A DNA stretch of 64,000 nucleotides from assembly GCF_900104815.1 (NCBI RefSeq), contig NZ_FNTD01000004.1, positions 4,294,501 to 4,358,500 of the forward strand. Direction: 5' to 3'. Below are positions 7,402-14,766 of this stretch, in pieces. The position numbers and the translations under genes are program-made. Source of the stretch: Streptomyces misionensis (GTDB taxonomy: Bacteria > Actinomycetota > Actinomycetes > Streptomycetales > Streptomycetaceae). Positions within the stretch are counted from its first letter, which is position 1, and every line of letters begins with the position of its first letter. The notes under the pieces are model-generated. The model was not told the origin of the DNA, searched no databases, and saw only the letters and a program-made list of their open reading frames with translations.

Positions 7402-7646
7402 CCCGGCGCCCCGCACCCGAGACGGACCGCGCCCCGCTCAGCCCGGGATACGCGATCCCCCCGCCGCTGTTCCCGGCGACGCCGGTGCCGCGTCCGCCGG
7501 AGCCGTCGGCGCCGGCTCCCGCCCCGGTCGCCGTACCGCCGCGGCACCGCCGTGCCCGCGGGTTCGACGGCGCGTTCGTGAGCGGCGTACTGACGCTGTT
7601 CAGCCTGGCGAGCCTGCTGGTGGCGATCGCCGTCGTGGCGGTCTGA
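7398..7646 (+). CDS. Small Pro-rich membrane protein
   Basis: 82-aa protein, translationally coupled to the preceding gene (ATGA overlap). Residues 1-50 are Pro/Ala rich; residues 60-82 form one C-terminal membrane segment (GVLTLFSLASLLVAIAVVAV). Basic residues (RHRRARG) before the segment suggest the N-terminus is cytoplasmic. Tail-anchored protein of unknown function. Confidence 0.7.
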   Translation: MTRRPAPETDRAPLSPGYAIPPPLFPATPVPRPPEPSAPAPAPVAVPPRHRRARGFDGAFVSGVLTLFSLASLLVAIAVVAV

Positions 7647-7669
7647 GCGGGCCGGGCTACGCTTCCCGC

Positions 7670-8032
7670 ATGGCGAAGAAGCTCGTGATCAAGGTGACGG
7701 CAGGGGCCGATGCCCCGGAGCGCTGCTCGCAGGCGTTCACGGTGGCGGCGGTGGCCGTGGCCAGTGGAGTGGACGTCTCGCTGTGGCTGACCGGGGAGTC
7801 GTCGTGGTTCGCGCTGCCCGGCCGGGCCGCCGAGTTCGAGCTGCCGCACGCGGCCCCGCTGCCCGACCTGCTCGACTCCCTCCTCGCGGCCGGCCGCGTC
7901 ACGCTGTGCACCCAGTGCGCGGCCCGGCGGGAGATCACCGAGAAGGACGTGATCGAGGGCGTCCGCATCGCGGGCGCGCAGGTCTTCGTCCAGGAGGCAC
8001 TGGCGGACGACACCCAGGCGCTCGTCTACTGA
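7670..8032 (+). CDS. DsrE-family protein
   Basis: 120-aa DsrE/DsrF-like small protein with AAVAVASGVDVSLWLTGESS, then CTQCAARREITEKDVIEGVRIAGAQVFV. Family members carry sulfur as persulfide or act as small adaptors; the CxxC near residues 84-87 is the only Cys pair here. A -10 like box TACGCT (7658-7663) stands 6 nt before the ATG, which suggests a leaderless transcript. Convergent with the DUF3099 gene, only 5 bp away. Confidence 0.85.
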   Translation: MAKKLVIKVTAGADAPERCSQAFTVAAVAVASGVDVSLWLTGESSWFALPGRAAEFELPHAAPLPDLLDSLLAAGRVTLCTQCAARREITEKDVIEGVRIAGAQVFVQEALADDTQALVY

Positions 8033-8037
8033 GCCCG

Positions 8038-8301
8038 TTAGCGGCGCGGGCGCTTCTTGCCGTCCAGCTCGTCCCACCACTCGTCGGACTCGGGATCGCC
8101 GGACGGGTCGTCCCACCAACGGTCCTCCGGCCCCCGCCGGTTGGCGATCATCGCCGCGACCGGCGGGATCACCATGGCCACGATGCACATGCCGACGGCC
8201 GCCGGGACGGACCAGATACGCACGCCCCCCCACGCCAGGACGAAGAGGCCCACACAGACCCCCATCATGGCGAAGTACACGTGACGTCGCCGTGCGTACA
8301 T
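8038..8301 (-). CDS. DUF3099 membrane protein
   Basis: 87-aa protein with two membrane segments near residues 10-27 and 31-50, followed by an acidic, Trp-rich tail (EDRWWDDPSGDPESDEWW) and a basic end GKKRPRR. This is the DUF3099 pattern in actinobacteria; function unknown. ATG 8301 was chosen by family start (MYARRRHVYFAMMG) with GGAG just upstream. Confidence 0.85.
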   Translation of the reverse strand: MYARRRHVYFAMMGVCVGLFVLAWGGVRIWSVPAAVGMCIVAMVIPPVAAMIANRRGPEDRWWDDPSGDPESDEWWDELDGKKRPRR

Positions 8302-8510
8302 GTCTCCAGGGTAGGACCGAGCGGCGGGTTCAGCGCCATGGCGGAGGGCGCTGGTCGGCGGGAACGGCGTGCGTGGAAGCGCGGCTCGGCGGGCGACACG
8401 ACGGTGGCCGCTGCGGCGCCTGTCACAACTGATCGACAATCCTCCGTGCCCCCGCCCGCGCGGCGTTACCGTGGCGTAGCCGTGCCACGCCGACCCGGGG
8501 GAACCACCAC

Positions 8511-9257
8511 ATGCGCGCCCTGCGAATACTGCTGATCCTCGTCGTCGTCCTGGGCGGGCTGTTCGTGATCGTGGACCGGGTGGCGGTGCACTTCGCCCAG
8601 GGCCAGGCGGCGGACAAGCTCAAGGCGAACGAGAACCTGGCGTCGACGCCGGACGTGCACATCAAGGGCTTCCCGTTCCTCACCCAGGTCGCCGGCGGCT
8701 CCCTGGACGACGTCGAGGTCGGCATCAAGAGCTACGACGCGGCCACCGGCGACGCCGGCAAGACGATCCGCATCGACGACCTGAAGGCCGACATGAAGGG
8801 CGTCTCCTTCTCCGGCGACTACAGTTCGGCCACCGCCTCCAGCGCCACCGGCACCGCCACCATCTCCTACGACGAGCTGCTGAAGACGGCCAAGCCCGAG
8901 CCGACCGAGATCCTGCCCGGGGTCAACGCCCAGGTCGTCAGCCTCGCCGACGGCGGCAACGGGAAGATCAAGGTGACGGCCAAGGTGAGCGGCACCGTCG
9001 CGGGCGCCATCCCCGTCAACCGCACCGTCTCCGTCCTCAGCACCGTCAGCGTCGTCCACGACAAGGTCGAGGTGCACGCCGACTCGCTGCCCGCCGTCAC
9101 CGGTCTCTCGGTCGCCGAGGACCGGGTCCGCACGATCACCGACTTCCAGCAGGCCATCGACCGGCTGCCCGGCGGCATCAAGCTGGACAAGGTGGAGGCC
9201 GCCCAGGACGGCGTGCGGATCACCGTGCGGGGTTCGGACGTCAAGCTGGCGGGGTAG
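8511..9257 (+). CDS. LmeA-like (DUF2993) phospholipid-binding protein
   Basis: 248-aa protein with an uncleaved-type N-terminal membrane segment (residues 5-23, LRILLILVVVLGGLFVIVD) and the extracytoplasmic DUF2993 fold: VHIKGFPFLTQVAGGSLDDVEV near residues 49-70, then repeated beta strands. The mycobacterial member LmeA binds phospholipid and supports cell-envelope lipoglycan synthesis. It is monocistronic and followed by a clear terminator. Confidence 0.87.
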   Translation: MRALRILLILVVVLGGLFVIVDRVAVHFAQGQAADKLKANENLASTPDVHIKGFPFLTQVAGGSLDDVEVGIKSYDAATGDAGKTIRIDDLKADMKGVSFSGDYSSATASSATGTATISYDELLKTAKPEPTEILPGVNAQVVSLADGGNGKIKVTAKVSGTVAGAIPVNRTVSVLSTVSVVHDKVEVHADSLPAVTGLSVAEDRVRTITDFQQAIDRLPGGIKLDKVEAAQDGVRITVRGSDVKLAG

Positions 9258-9349
9258 GGAGCCCGGGGACCCGGACATCCCGCCCGGACGCCGTTCGTCC
9301 GAGGGGCGAGACGGTGATGTCCGTTCCGTAGATGCGAGGACGCGACGCG

Positions 9350-9389
9350 AGCGCCCGGAGGCCGCCGGCCGGCCACCCGGGCGCTTTTT
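9350..9389 (+). terminator. Rho-independent terminator after the LmeA-like gene
   Basis: AGCGCCCGG ... CCGGGCGCT, a 9-bp stem with an 18-nt GC-rich loop, followed by TTTT. A U-tract is unusual for Streptomyces, which makes the call easy. It separates the DUF2993 gene from the sulfur locus. Confidence 0.75.
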
Positions 9390-9470
9390 CGTTCCGTCAT
9401 TCGGACGATCGCGTCTCGCCATACGACATGCCGGTGACACGCGCGCCCCGACGTCCCTACGATCGGCACC

Positions 9471-9551
9471 ATGAAGCGACAGGCGGATCTCACGAAGCGG
9501 CGGGCAGTCGACCTGTGCCGCGTTGCCGCCATGCTCTGTCGCCCCTTCTGA
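9471..9551 (+). CDS. Cysteine-containing leader peptide of the sulfurtransferase locus
   Basis: A 26-codon frame, 125 nt before the sulfurtransferase, with the recurrent actinobacterial leader pattern RRAVDLCRVAAMLCR near its end. Peptides with VDLCR motifs precede sulfur-assimilation genes in Streptomyces and related genera; in mycobacteria such Cys-containing upstream frames give cysteine-responsive attenuation. The -10 like TACGAT (9458-9463) lies 7 nt before the ATG, so it may be leaderless. The two Cys codons (near codons 16 and 23) would be the sensing point. Recognition is by motif and location. Confidence 0.8.
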   Translation: MKRQADLTKRRAVDLCRVAAMLCRPF

Positions 9552-9675
9552 GCGGAACGTCCGAGACTTCCGCGTCTTCACCCCGCCCTGCTGGGCACCC
9601 GTGCGCCGCCCGCACCCCGGGCGCGCCCCTTCGTACCCGCACGCCCCGCCGTAACTGCCCCGGAGGAGAAAGAGC

Positions 9676-10521
9676 ATGAGTCGCAGCGACGTCCTGGTCG
9701 ACGCCGACTGGCTGCAGGAGCACCTGGACGACCCGACCATCGCGATCGTCGAGGTGGACGAGGACACGTCCGCCTACGAGAAGAACCACATCAAGAACGC
9801 GATCCGCATCGACTGGACCAAGGACCTCCAGGACCCGGTGCGCCGTGACTTCATCGACCAGGCGGGCTTCGAGAAGCTCCTGTCGGAGAAGGGCATCGGC
9901 AACGACCACACGGTGATCCTCTACGGCGGCAACAACAACTGGTTCGCCTCGTACGCCTACTGGTACTTCAAGCTGTACGGCCACGAGAGCGTCAAGCTCC
10001 TCGACGGCGGCCGCAAGAAGTGGGAGCTGGACGCCCGCGAGCTGGTCGCCGGCGACGAGGTGCCCGAGCGCGCCAGGACCGAGTACAAGGCCAAGCCGCA
10101 GGACGCCTCGATCCGCGCCTTCCGCGACGACGTCGTGGCGGCCATCGGCACCCAGAACCTGGTCGACGTCCGCTCGCCCGACGAGTTCTCCGGCAAGCTG
10201 CTCGCCCCGGCCCACCTGCCGCAGGAGCAGTCCCAGCGCCCCGGCCACGTGCCGAGCGCCCGGAACATCCCGTGGTCCAAGAACGCCAACGACGACGGCA
10301 CGTTCAAGTCGGACGAGGAGCTGAAGGAGCTCTACGCCGCCGAGAACGTGGACCTCGCCAAGGACACGATCGCCTACTGCCGCATCGGTGAGCGCTCGGC
10401 CCTGACCTGGTTCGTGCTGCACGAGCTGCTCGGCGTGGAGAACGTCAAGAACTACGACGGCTCCTGGACCGAGTACGGCTCCCTCGTCGGTGTGCCGATC
10501 GAGCTCGGCGCCAACAAGTAA
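9676..10521 (+). CDS. Thiosulfate sulfurtransferase (rhodanese)
   Basis: 281-aa two-domain rhodanese. The N-terminal inactive domain contains VILYGGNNNWFASYAYWYFK, and the C-terminal active domain has the catalytic Cys235 in AYCRIGERS. It transfers sulfane sulfur from thiosulfate or persulfides to thiol acceptors such as cyanide. A strong RBS (GGAGGAGA) precedes ATG 9676. It forms an operon with the DUF1416 gene 30 bp downstream and sits behind a Cys-rich leader peptide. In Streptomyces this gene is usually named cysA or sseA. Confidence 0.93.
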   Translation: MSRSDVLVDADWLQEHLDDPTIAIVEVDEDTSAYEKNHIKNAIRIDWTKDLQDPVRRDFIDQAGFEKLLSEKGIGNDHTVILYGGNNNWFASYAYWYFKLYGHESVKLLDGGRKKWELDARELVAGDEVPERARTEYKAKPQDASIRAFRDDVVAAIGTQNLVDVRSPDEFSGKLLAPAHLPQEQSQRPGHVPSARNIPWSKNANDDGTFKSDEELKELYAAENVDLAKDTIAYCRIGERSALTWFVLHELLGVENVKNYDGSWTEYGSLVGVPIELGANK

Positions 10522-10551
10522 GCGACCCCAAGCGACCTCTGGAGAAACAGC

Positions 10552-10839
10552 ATGTGCGGAGCGAAGGCCGGCGGCCCCGACGCCTCGGCGATCAAGCCCG
10601 GTGAGACCACCATCCAGGGCCAGGTGACCCGTGACGGCGAGCCGGTGACGGGCTACGTCCGTCTGCTCGACTCGACCGGTGAGTTCACCGCGGAGGTTCC
10701 GACCTCGGCGACCGGTCAGTTCCGCTTCTACGCGGCCGAGGGCACGTGGACCGTCCGCGCGCTGGTGCCCGGCGGCACCGCCGACCGCACGGTCGTCGCG
10801 CAGCAGGGCGGGCTCGCGGAGGTCGCCATCGCCGTCTGA
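10552..10839 (+). CDS. DUF1416 protein
   Basis: 95-aa protein, a single beta-sandwich domain (TTIQGQVTRDGEPVTGYVRLL ... GTWTVRALVPGGTADRTV) beginning MCGAKAGG with a conserved Cys at position 2. DUF1416 genes almost always follow the rhodanese gene in actinobacteria, so a role in sulfur transfer is likely but undefined. GGAG lies about 9 nt before the ATG. Confidence 0.9.
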   Translation: MCGAKAGGPDASAIKPGETTIQGQVTRDGEPVTGYVRLLDSTGEFTAEVPTSATGQFRFYAAEGTWTVRALVPGGTADRTVVAQQGGLAEVAIAV

Positions 10840-10852
10840 CCGGCAGCACGCG

Positions 10853-10899
10853 GAAGGGCCGTACCCCTGGGTTGGACGCCAGGTGGGGTGCGGCCCTTC
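10853..10899 (+). terminator. Hairpin terminator after the sulfurtransferase operon
   Basis: GAAGGGCCGTACCCC pairs with GGGGTGCGGCCCTTC (15 positions, one mismatch) across a 17-nt loop. Located 14 bp after the DUF1416 stop. No U-tract, as is usual in Streptomyces. Confidence 0.75.
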
Positions 10900-11027
10900 G
10901 GCATGTCCGGAACACCGCGTGCTTCCCCGAATCGTGACCTCGCCCCCTACAACTACATGCACATGTCACGGGTCTGCTGTGCGTGCGCGGATCTTCGAGT
11001 CCGTGCCCGTACAAGGAGGGGGTTGCC

Positions 11028-11813
11028 GTGGAAGACCTGGAATCGCCGGCACCGCGGGCCGGAGCGGCCGAGGCGGAGACGGAGGCGGGGGAGGCGGACA
11101 GACCCGCGGCCCCGGTACGGCGGCGTGGCCGTACCGCCGGACTGATCGCCGGGGCCGCCGCGCTCGGGATCGTCGCCGGGGTGTGTACCGGGTACGTCGT
11201 ACAGGCCGGGCGGCCGCCCACGAGGCTGCCGTCGCTGTCCCAGCCGGTGCTGCGGCAGGGCAAGGGTGACGTCCCGCTGCTCACGGCCGCCGAGGACCGG
11301 CAGGTCAAGACGGACGGCGACCTGCGCGAACTGCTGCTGCCGAAGCCGCGCGGCGCCCGGGACGACGGCACCGGCGACGACGGCTGGATGGATCTGGTCG
11401 AGTACGCCACGAACAGCGAGCACCCCGGCGCCGCCTTCCGCTACGACCTCCAGAGCCAGTTCCGGCGCGCGGCCGTCACCGGCTGGGAGACCGGTGCCAC
11501 GTACGCCGTCGAGATCCGGCTCGTCCAGTACCACCAGGACCAGGAGGCGGGCGCGCGCGAGCACGTGAAGGACCAGGAGGCATGGGTCGGGTCCAAGCAG
11601 GACACCGACAGCTGGCCGGTCCCCGGCGCGGGGGACGGGATGGCGTACGTGCACGACCGGCCGCGGACCAGGCCCGGATACCTGCCGATGTACGAGGCCG
11701 AGGCCTACGCCTCGCGCGGCGACATCGTCATGGAGATGTGGATCACCGACTCCAAGCCGGTGTCCAAGGAGAAGATCATGGATCTGGCGAAGCGGCAGGT
11801 GGGCCGGCTGTGA
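11028..11813 (+). CDS. Membrane-anchored extracytoplasmic protein, member 1 of three
   Basis: 261-aa protein: cytoplasmic acidic N-terminus (about 35 residues), RRRGR stop-transfer charge, one membrane segment near residues 37-58 (AGLIAGAAALGIVAGVCTGYVV), then an extracellular part containing DLRELLLPKPRGAR. The GTG start has AAGGAGGGGG at good spacing. It is the first of three overlapping genes with the same plan, and shares the LLLPxPRG motif with the third. Family and function not recognised; secreted side probably binds a ligand or partner. Confidence 0.8.
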   Translation: MEDLESPAPRAGAAEAETEAGEADRPAAPVRRRGRTAGLIAGAAALGIVAGVCTGYVVQAGRPPTRLPSLSQPVLRQGKGDVPLLTAAEDRQVKTDGDLRELLLPKPRGARDDGTGDDGWMDLVEYATNSEHPGAAFRYDLQSQFRRAAVTGWETGATYAVEIRLVQYHQDQEAGAREHVKDQEAWVGSKQDTDSWPVPGAGDGMAYVHDRPRTRPGYLPMYEAEAYASRGDIVMEMWITDSKPVSKEKIMDLAKRQVGRL

Positions 11814-12556
11814 GCAGAGCGAAGGGCAGGATCGTCGGGGCCGGGCTGCTGGCCGCCGCGGTCGTCGCCGGGGCCGGCTTCACCGCCGTCACCGTCGCCG
11901 GCGCCGACCGGGACCCCGGCAGACCCGTCTGGAAGTTCCCCCCGGCGGCCGCCGCCAAGGACACCGGCGGGGGGAAGGCCACCGGGCTCTCCGGCCTGCT
12001 GCTGCCCTACGAGGAGGGGCCGGTCGGATACACGCGAGGGCCGGACATCGGCCAGTACGGCTCCGACGTCTCGCTCACCGGGCGCCAGGCCACCGCCCTG
12101 CGCAAGCAGGCGATCCAGGGCCTGCCGCCGGACACCCGGCGGCGGATGGACGAGCTGATCGACAAGCAGCACATCAGCGGCATGGCCATGCGCAGCTACT
12201 CGAACGTCGACTCCAGCGACGACGACGGGGAGCACGCCCTGACCATCGACGTCCAGCTGGTCCGGATGGACGGCGGCGGCTCGGTGCACGACCACGACGT
12301 CGCCCTCGCCCGGGCGCTGGCCTCCGCCCTGCACTTCCGCAAGGGGCCCGCGATCAAGGGTCACAAGGACGCCGCGTGCTTCCTGACGCCCAAGGACGAC
12401 GGCGAGAAGTTCGACCAGATGTTCTGCTCCGCCTACCAGGGCGGCGTCCTGGTCAGCGTCGACGCCGCGGGACCCCGTCCCGCCCAGACCAACGCCCTCG
12501 CCCTGTTCATCGGGCGCCAGCTCGACCGCATCAAGGAACCGGGGAAGGCCGTATGA
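11810..12556 (+). CDS. Membrane-anchored extracytoplasmic protein, member 2 of three
   Basis: 248-aa protein with a short basic N-terminus (SRAKGR), a membrane segment near residues 8-30, then an extracellular domain of about 215 residues with GLSGLLLPYEEG near residue 60, which aligns loosely with the LLLPxPRG motif of its neighbours. Two Cys (ACFLTPK, MFCSAYQ) could form a disulfide. GTGA and ATGA overlaps couple it to both neighbours. Function unknown. Confidence 0.78.
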   Translation: MSRAKGRIVGAGLLAAAVVAGAGFTAVTVAGADRDPGRPVWKFPPAAAAKDTGGGKATGLSGLLLPYEEGPVGYTRGPDIGQYGSDVSLTGRQATALRKQAIQGLPPDTRRRMDELIDKQHISGMAMRSYSNVDSSDDDGEHALTIDVQLVRMDGGGSVHDHDVALARALASALHFRKGPAIKGHKDAACFLTPKDDGEKFDQMFCSAYQGGVLVSVDAAGPRPAQTNALALFIGRQLDRIKEPGKAV

Positions 12557-13482
12557 GCGAGCGGAACGCCATGGCGGCCACGGAGGCCGCGGAGGCCATG
12601 GAAACCACGGAGGCCGCGGAGGCGATGGAAGCCACGGAGGCCGCGGGGGCCACCGAGACCGCAGAGGCCGCGGAGACCTCCGCCGAGGGGACCACCGGGG
12701 AGCAGCCCCCGGCCCGACGCCACCCCCGCCCGCTGCGCGGAGCGCTCCGCTGGGCCGCCGCCCTCGCCGTCTTCGCGGTGTTCGGGGCGTCCACCGCGTA
12801 CGGCGTCACCCGGCTGGAACGCACCGACGTGCCCGGCCTCGCCACCGCGAAGGACGGCCGCTGGGACTACCCGGAGCTGGTCCGCCCGCCGCTGCCGGCC
12901 GGCAGCCCGGCCCCCTTCGCCCCCTCGAACAAGGCCGCCGCCCACTACGCCGACCTGCGCGCACTGCTGCTGCCCGAGCCGCGGGGCGCCACGGCGGACA
13001 GGACGCTCGCCGCCAGGCACGGCTGGGTGAAGACCGGGACCTTCCTCGACGAGTACGCCCTCCAGGACGACCGGGACCTGCTCGCCGGGGTGTTCCGGGA
13101 CCGGGGCCTGCGGCACATCGCCGCCCGCGGCTGGACCACGCCGGACGGCACCCGCACCCGGATCTACCTGCTCCAGTTCGACACCGGGGTGACCGCCGGG
13201 GAGGTGCAGCAGGAGGAGTTCGCCGGGTACGACCAGGCCCCGCGCACCCTGCGCGGGGCACCCCGCTCCGTGCTCGACGACACCTTCCCGGAGCAGGCGC
13301 AGGTGCCGAACGTGACGCACTACGCGTACGACGAACCGCGGCCGTACGGCACCGCGCACGTGCGGCAGGCGTACCTCCTGGCGGGGGACGTGATCGGGCT
13401 CGTGGTGCAGTCCCGCGAGGGCGGCGCCGAGGCCGTGCCGTTCCAGCAGACCGTCGTGCTCCAGGAGCAGCTGCTCGGCTGA
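12553..13482 (+). CDS. Membrane-anchored extracytoplasmic protein, member 3 of three
   Basis: 309-aa protein. A cytoplasmic N-terminus of about 60 residues is a Glu/Ala/Thr repeat encoded by a 27-bp tandem DNA repeat. A basic patch and membrane segment follow (residues about 68-90, ALRWAAALAVFAVFGASTAYG), then an extracellular domain with DLRALLLPEPRGAT, matching member 1. The ATG overlaps the stop of member 2. Unequal copy number of the repeat is likely between strains. Function unknown; the three proteins probably act together. Confidence 0.78.
   Translation: MSERNAMAATEAAEAMETTEAAEAMEATEAAGATETAEAAETSAEGTTGEQPPARRHPRPLRGALRWAAALAVFAVFGASTAYGVTRLERTDVPGLATAKDGRWDYPELVRPPLPAGSPAPFAPSNKAAAHYADLRALLLPEPRGATADRTLAARHGWVKTGTFLDEYALQDDRDLLAGVFRDRGLRHIAARGWTTPDGTRTRIYLLQFDTGVTAGEVQQEEFAGYDQAPRTLRGAPRSVLDDTFPEQAQVPNVTHYAYDEPRPYGTAHVRQAYLLAGDVIGLVVQSREGGAEAVPFQQTVVLQEQLLG
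12580..12678 (+). repeat. 27-bp tandem repeat inside coding sequence
   Basis: About 3.7 copies of a 27-bp unit starting ACGGAGGCCGCGGAGGCC, at 12580, 12607, 12634 and 12661. The copies stay in frame and encode TEAAEAMET-like units. Divergence rises toward the 3' copies. Confidence 0.8.
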
Positions 13483-13569
13483 GGCCGACCTCGGAAAGAG
13501 AGCCGGCGCCCGGCCGCGTAAGCTGGGCTCCGGCTCTGTCGTATGCCCACCCTCGCTCAAGGAGCACCC

Positions 13570-13668
13570 GTGGAGATCTTCTTCGAAACCCTGCTGGTCC
13601 TGGTCTGCGTCGGCGTGCTCGCCTTCGCCTACCTGACCGTGAAGAAGCTGTACCAGGGCCAGCGCTGA
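13570..13668 (+). CDS. 32-aa single-pass membrane protein
   Basis: A very small gene, GTG 13570 with RBS AAGGAG 7 nt upstream, encoding a peptide with one membrane helix (FFETLLVLVCVGVLAFAYLTV) and a basic tail KKLYQGQR. Its start, ribosome-binding site and strong G/C third-position bias support translation. It sits 25 bp before the nitrobindin gene. The function is unknown; I recall the same small frame at this place in other Streptomyces, which I cannot verify here. Confidence 0.7.
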   Translation: MEIFFETLLVLVCVGVLAFAYLTVKKLYQGQR

Positions 13669-13693
13669 CCCTCCCACCAGGAAAGCTCCGCTC

Positions 13694-14269
13694 ATGATCG
13701 AGATCCCGTCCGACCTGCACAAGGACCTCGTCCCGCTCGCCTTCCTCCTCGGCAACTGGGCCGGTGCGGGCGTGCACGACTTCCCCGGCTCGCAGAAGTG
13801 CAACTTCGGGCAGGAGGTCACCTTCAGCCACGACGGCCGGGACTTCCTGGAGTACCACTCCCACACCTGGGTCCTGGACAACGACGGCAACAAGGTCCGC
13901 CCGCTGGAGTCGGAGTCCGGCTTCTGGCGGATCGACGCCGACCGCAAGGTCGAGGTCACGATGACCCGTGACGACGGCACCATCGAGATCTGGTACGGCG
14001 AGATGGCCGACAAGAAGCCCCAGATCGACCTGGTGACGGACGCCGTCGCCCGGACCGCCGCCGCCCGGCCGTACACCGGCGGCAAGCGGCTCTACGGCTA
14101 CGTCAAGAGCGACCTCATGTGGGTCGGCGAGAAGCAGACCCCCGAGGTCGAGCTGCGCCCCTACATGTCCGCCCACCTGAAGAAGGTCGTCACCCCCGAA
14201 GAGGTCGAACGCTGGGCCAAGGCCCTCCCGGACGACATGCCGGACGACGGCATCGCCTTCTTCAAGTAG
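13694..14269 (+). CDS. Nitrobindin-like heme-binding beta-barrel protein
   Basis: 191-aa protein of the FABP/nitrobindin (DUF1794) family. The N-terminal signature LLGNWAGAGVHDFP lies near residues 19-32 and the rest forms a 10-stranded barrel. Mycobacterial and human members bind ferric heme and react with NO or peroxynitrite. AGGAAAG precedes the ATG. Located just before nur in the same orientation. Confidence 0.88.
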   Translation: MIEIPSDLHKDLVPLAFLLGNWAGAGVHDFPGSQKCNFGQEVTFSHDGRDFLEYHSHTWVLDNDGNKVRPLESESGFWRIDADRKVEVTMTRDDGTIEIWYGEMADKKPQIDLVTDAVARTAAARPYTGGKRLYGYVKSDLMWVGEKQTPEVELRPYMSAHLKKVVTPEEVERWAKALPDDMPDDGIAFFK

Positions 14270-14318
14270 GCCCCGCGAGCCCGGCCTGACCCAGGCGAGA
14301 GGCCCTAGACTCGTCGGT

Positions 14319-14756
14319 GTGGTGAGCACCGACTGGAAGAGCGACCTCAGGCAGCGCGGTTACCGGCTGACGCCGCAACGGCAGCTTGTCCTCGAAGCCG
14401 TGGACACCCTTGAGCACGCGACCCCCGACGACATCCTCGTGGAAGTGAGGAAGACGGCGTCGGGGGTCAACATTTCCACCGTGTACCGCACGCTGGAGCT
14501 GCTGGAGGAGCTGGGCCTGGTCAGCCACGCCCATCTGGGGCACGGCGCGCCGACGTACCACCTCGCCGACCGGCACCACCATCTGCACCTGGTGTGCCGG
14601 GACTGCGAGAACGTCATCGAGGCCGATGTGAGCGTGGCCGCGGAGTTCACCGACAAACTGCGGCGGCAGTTCGGGTTCGACACCGACATGAAGCACTTCG
14701 CGATCTTCGGTCGCTGCAAGGACTGTTCGCCGAAGGGCCCGTCCGCCACGTCGTAG
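14319..14756 (+). CDS. nur: Nickel-responsive Fur-family regulator Nur
   Basis: 145-aa repressor that senses Ni(II) and represses nickel uptake and sodF in Streptomyces. The sequence MVSTDWKSDLRQRGYRLTPQ matches what I know of S. coelicolor Nur. All reported metal ligands are present: Ni-site H70, H72, H126 and M-site H33, H86, H88, H90. Two CxxC pairs (C93/C96, C133/C136) are also present. The first GTG of a GTG-GTG pair is used. A TAGACT box (14306-14311) lies 7 nt upstream, consistent with a leaderless mRNA. A near match to the original protein makes the name safe. Confidence 0.95.
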   Translation: MVSTDWKSDLRQRGYRLTPQRQLVLEAVDTLEHATPDDILVEVRKTASGVNISTVYRTLELLEELGLVSHAHLGHGAPTYHLADRHHHLHLVCRDCENVIEADVSVAAEFTDKLRRQFGFDTDMKHFAIFGRCKDCSPKGPSATS

Positions 14757-14766
14757 GCTTGCTCAT

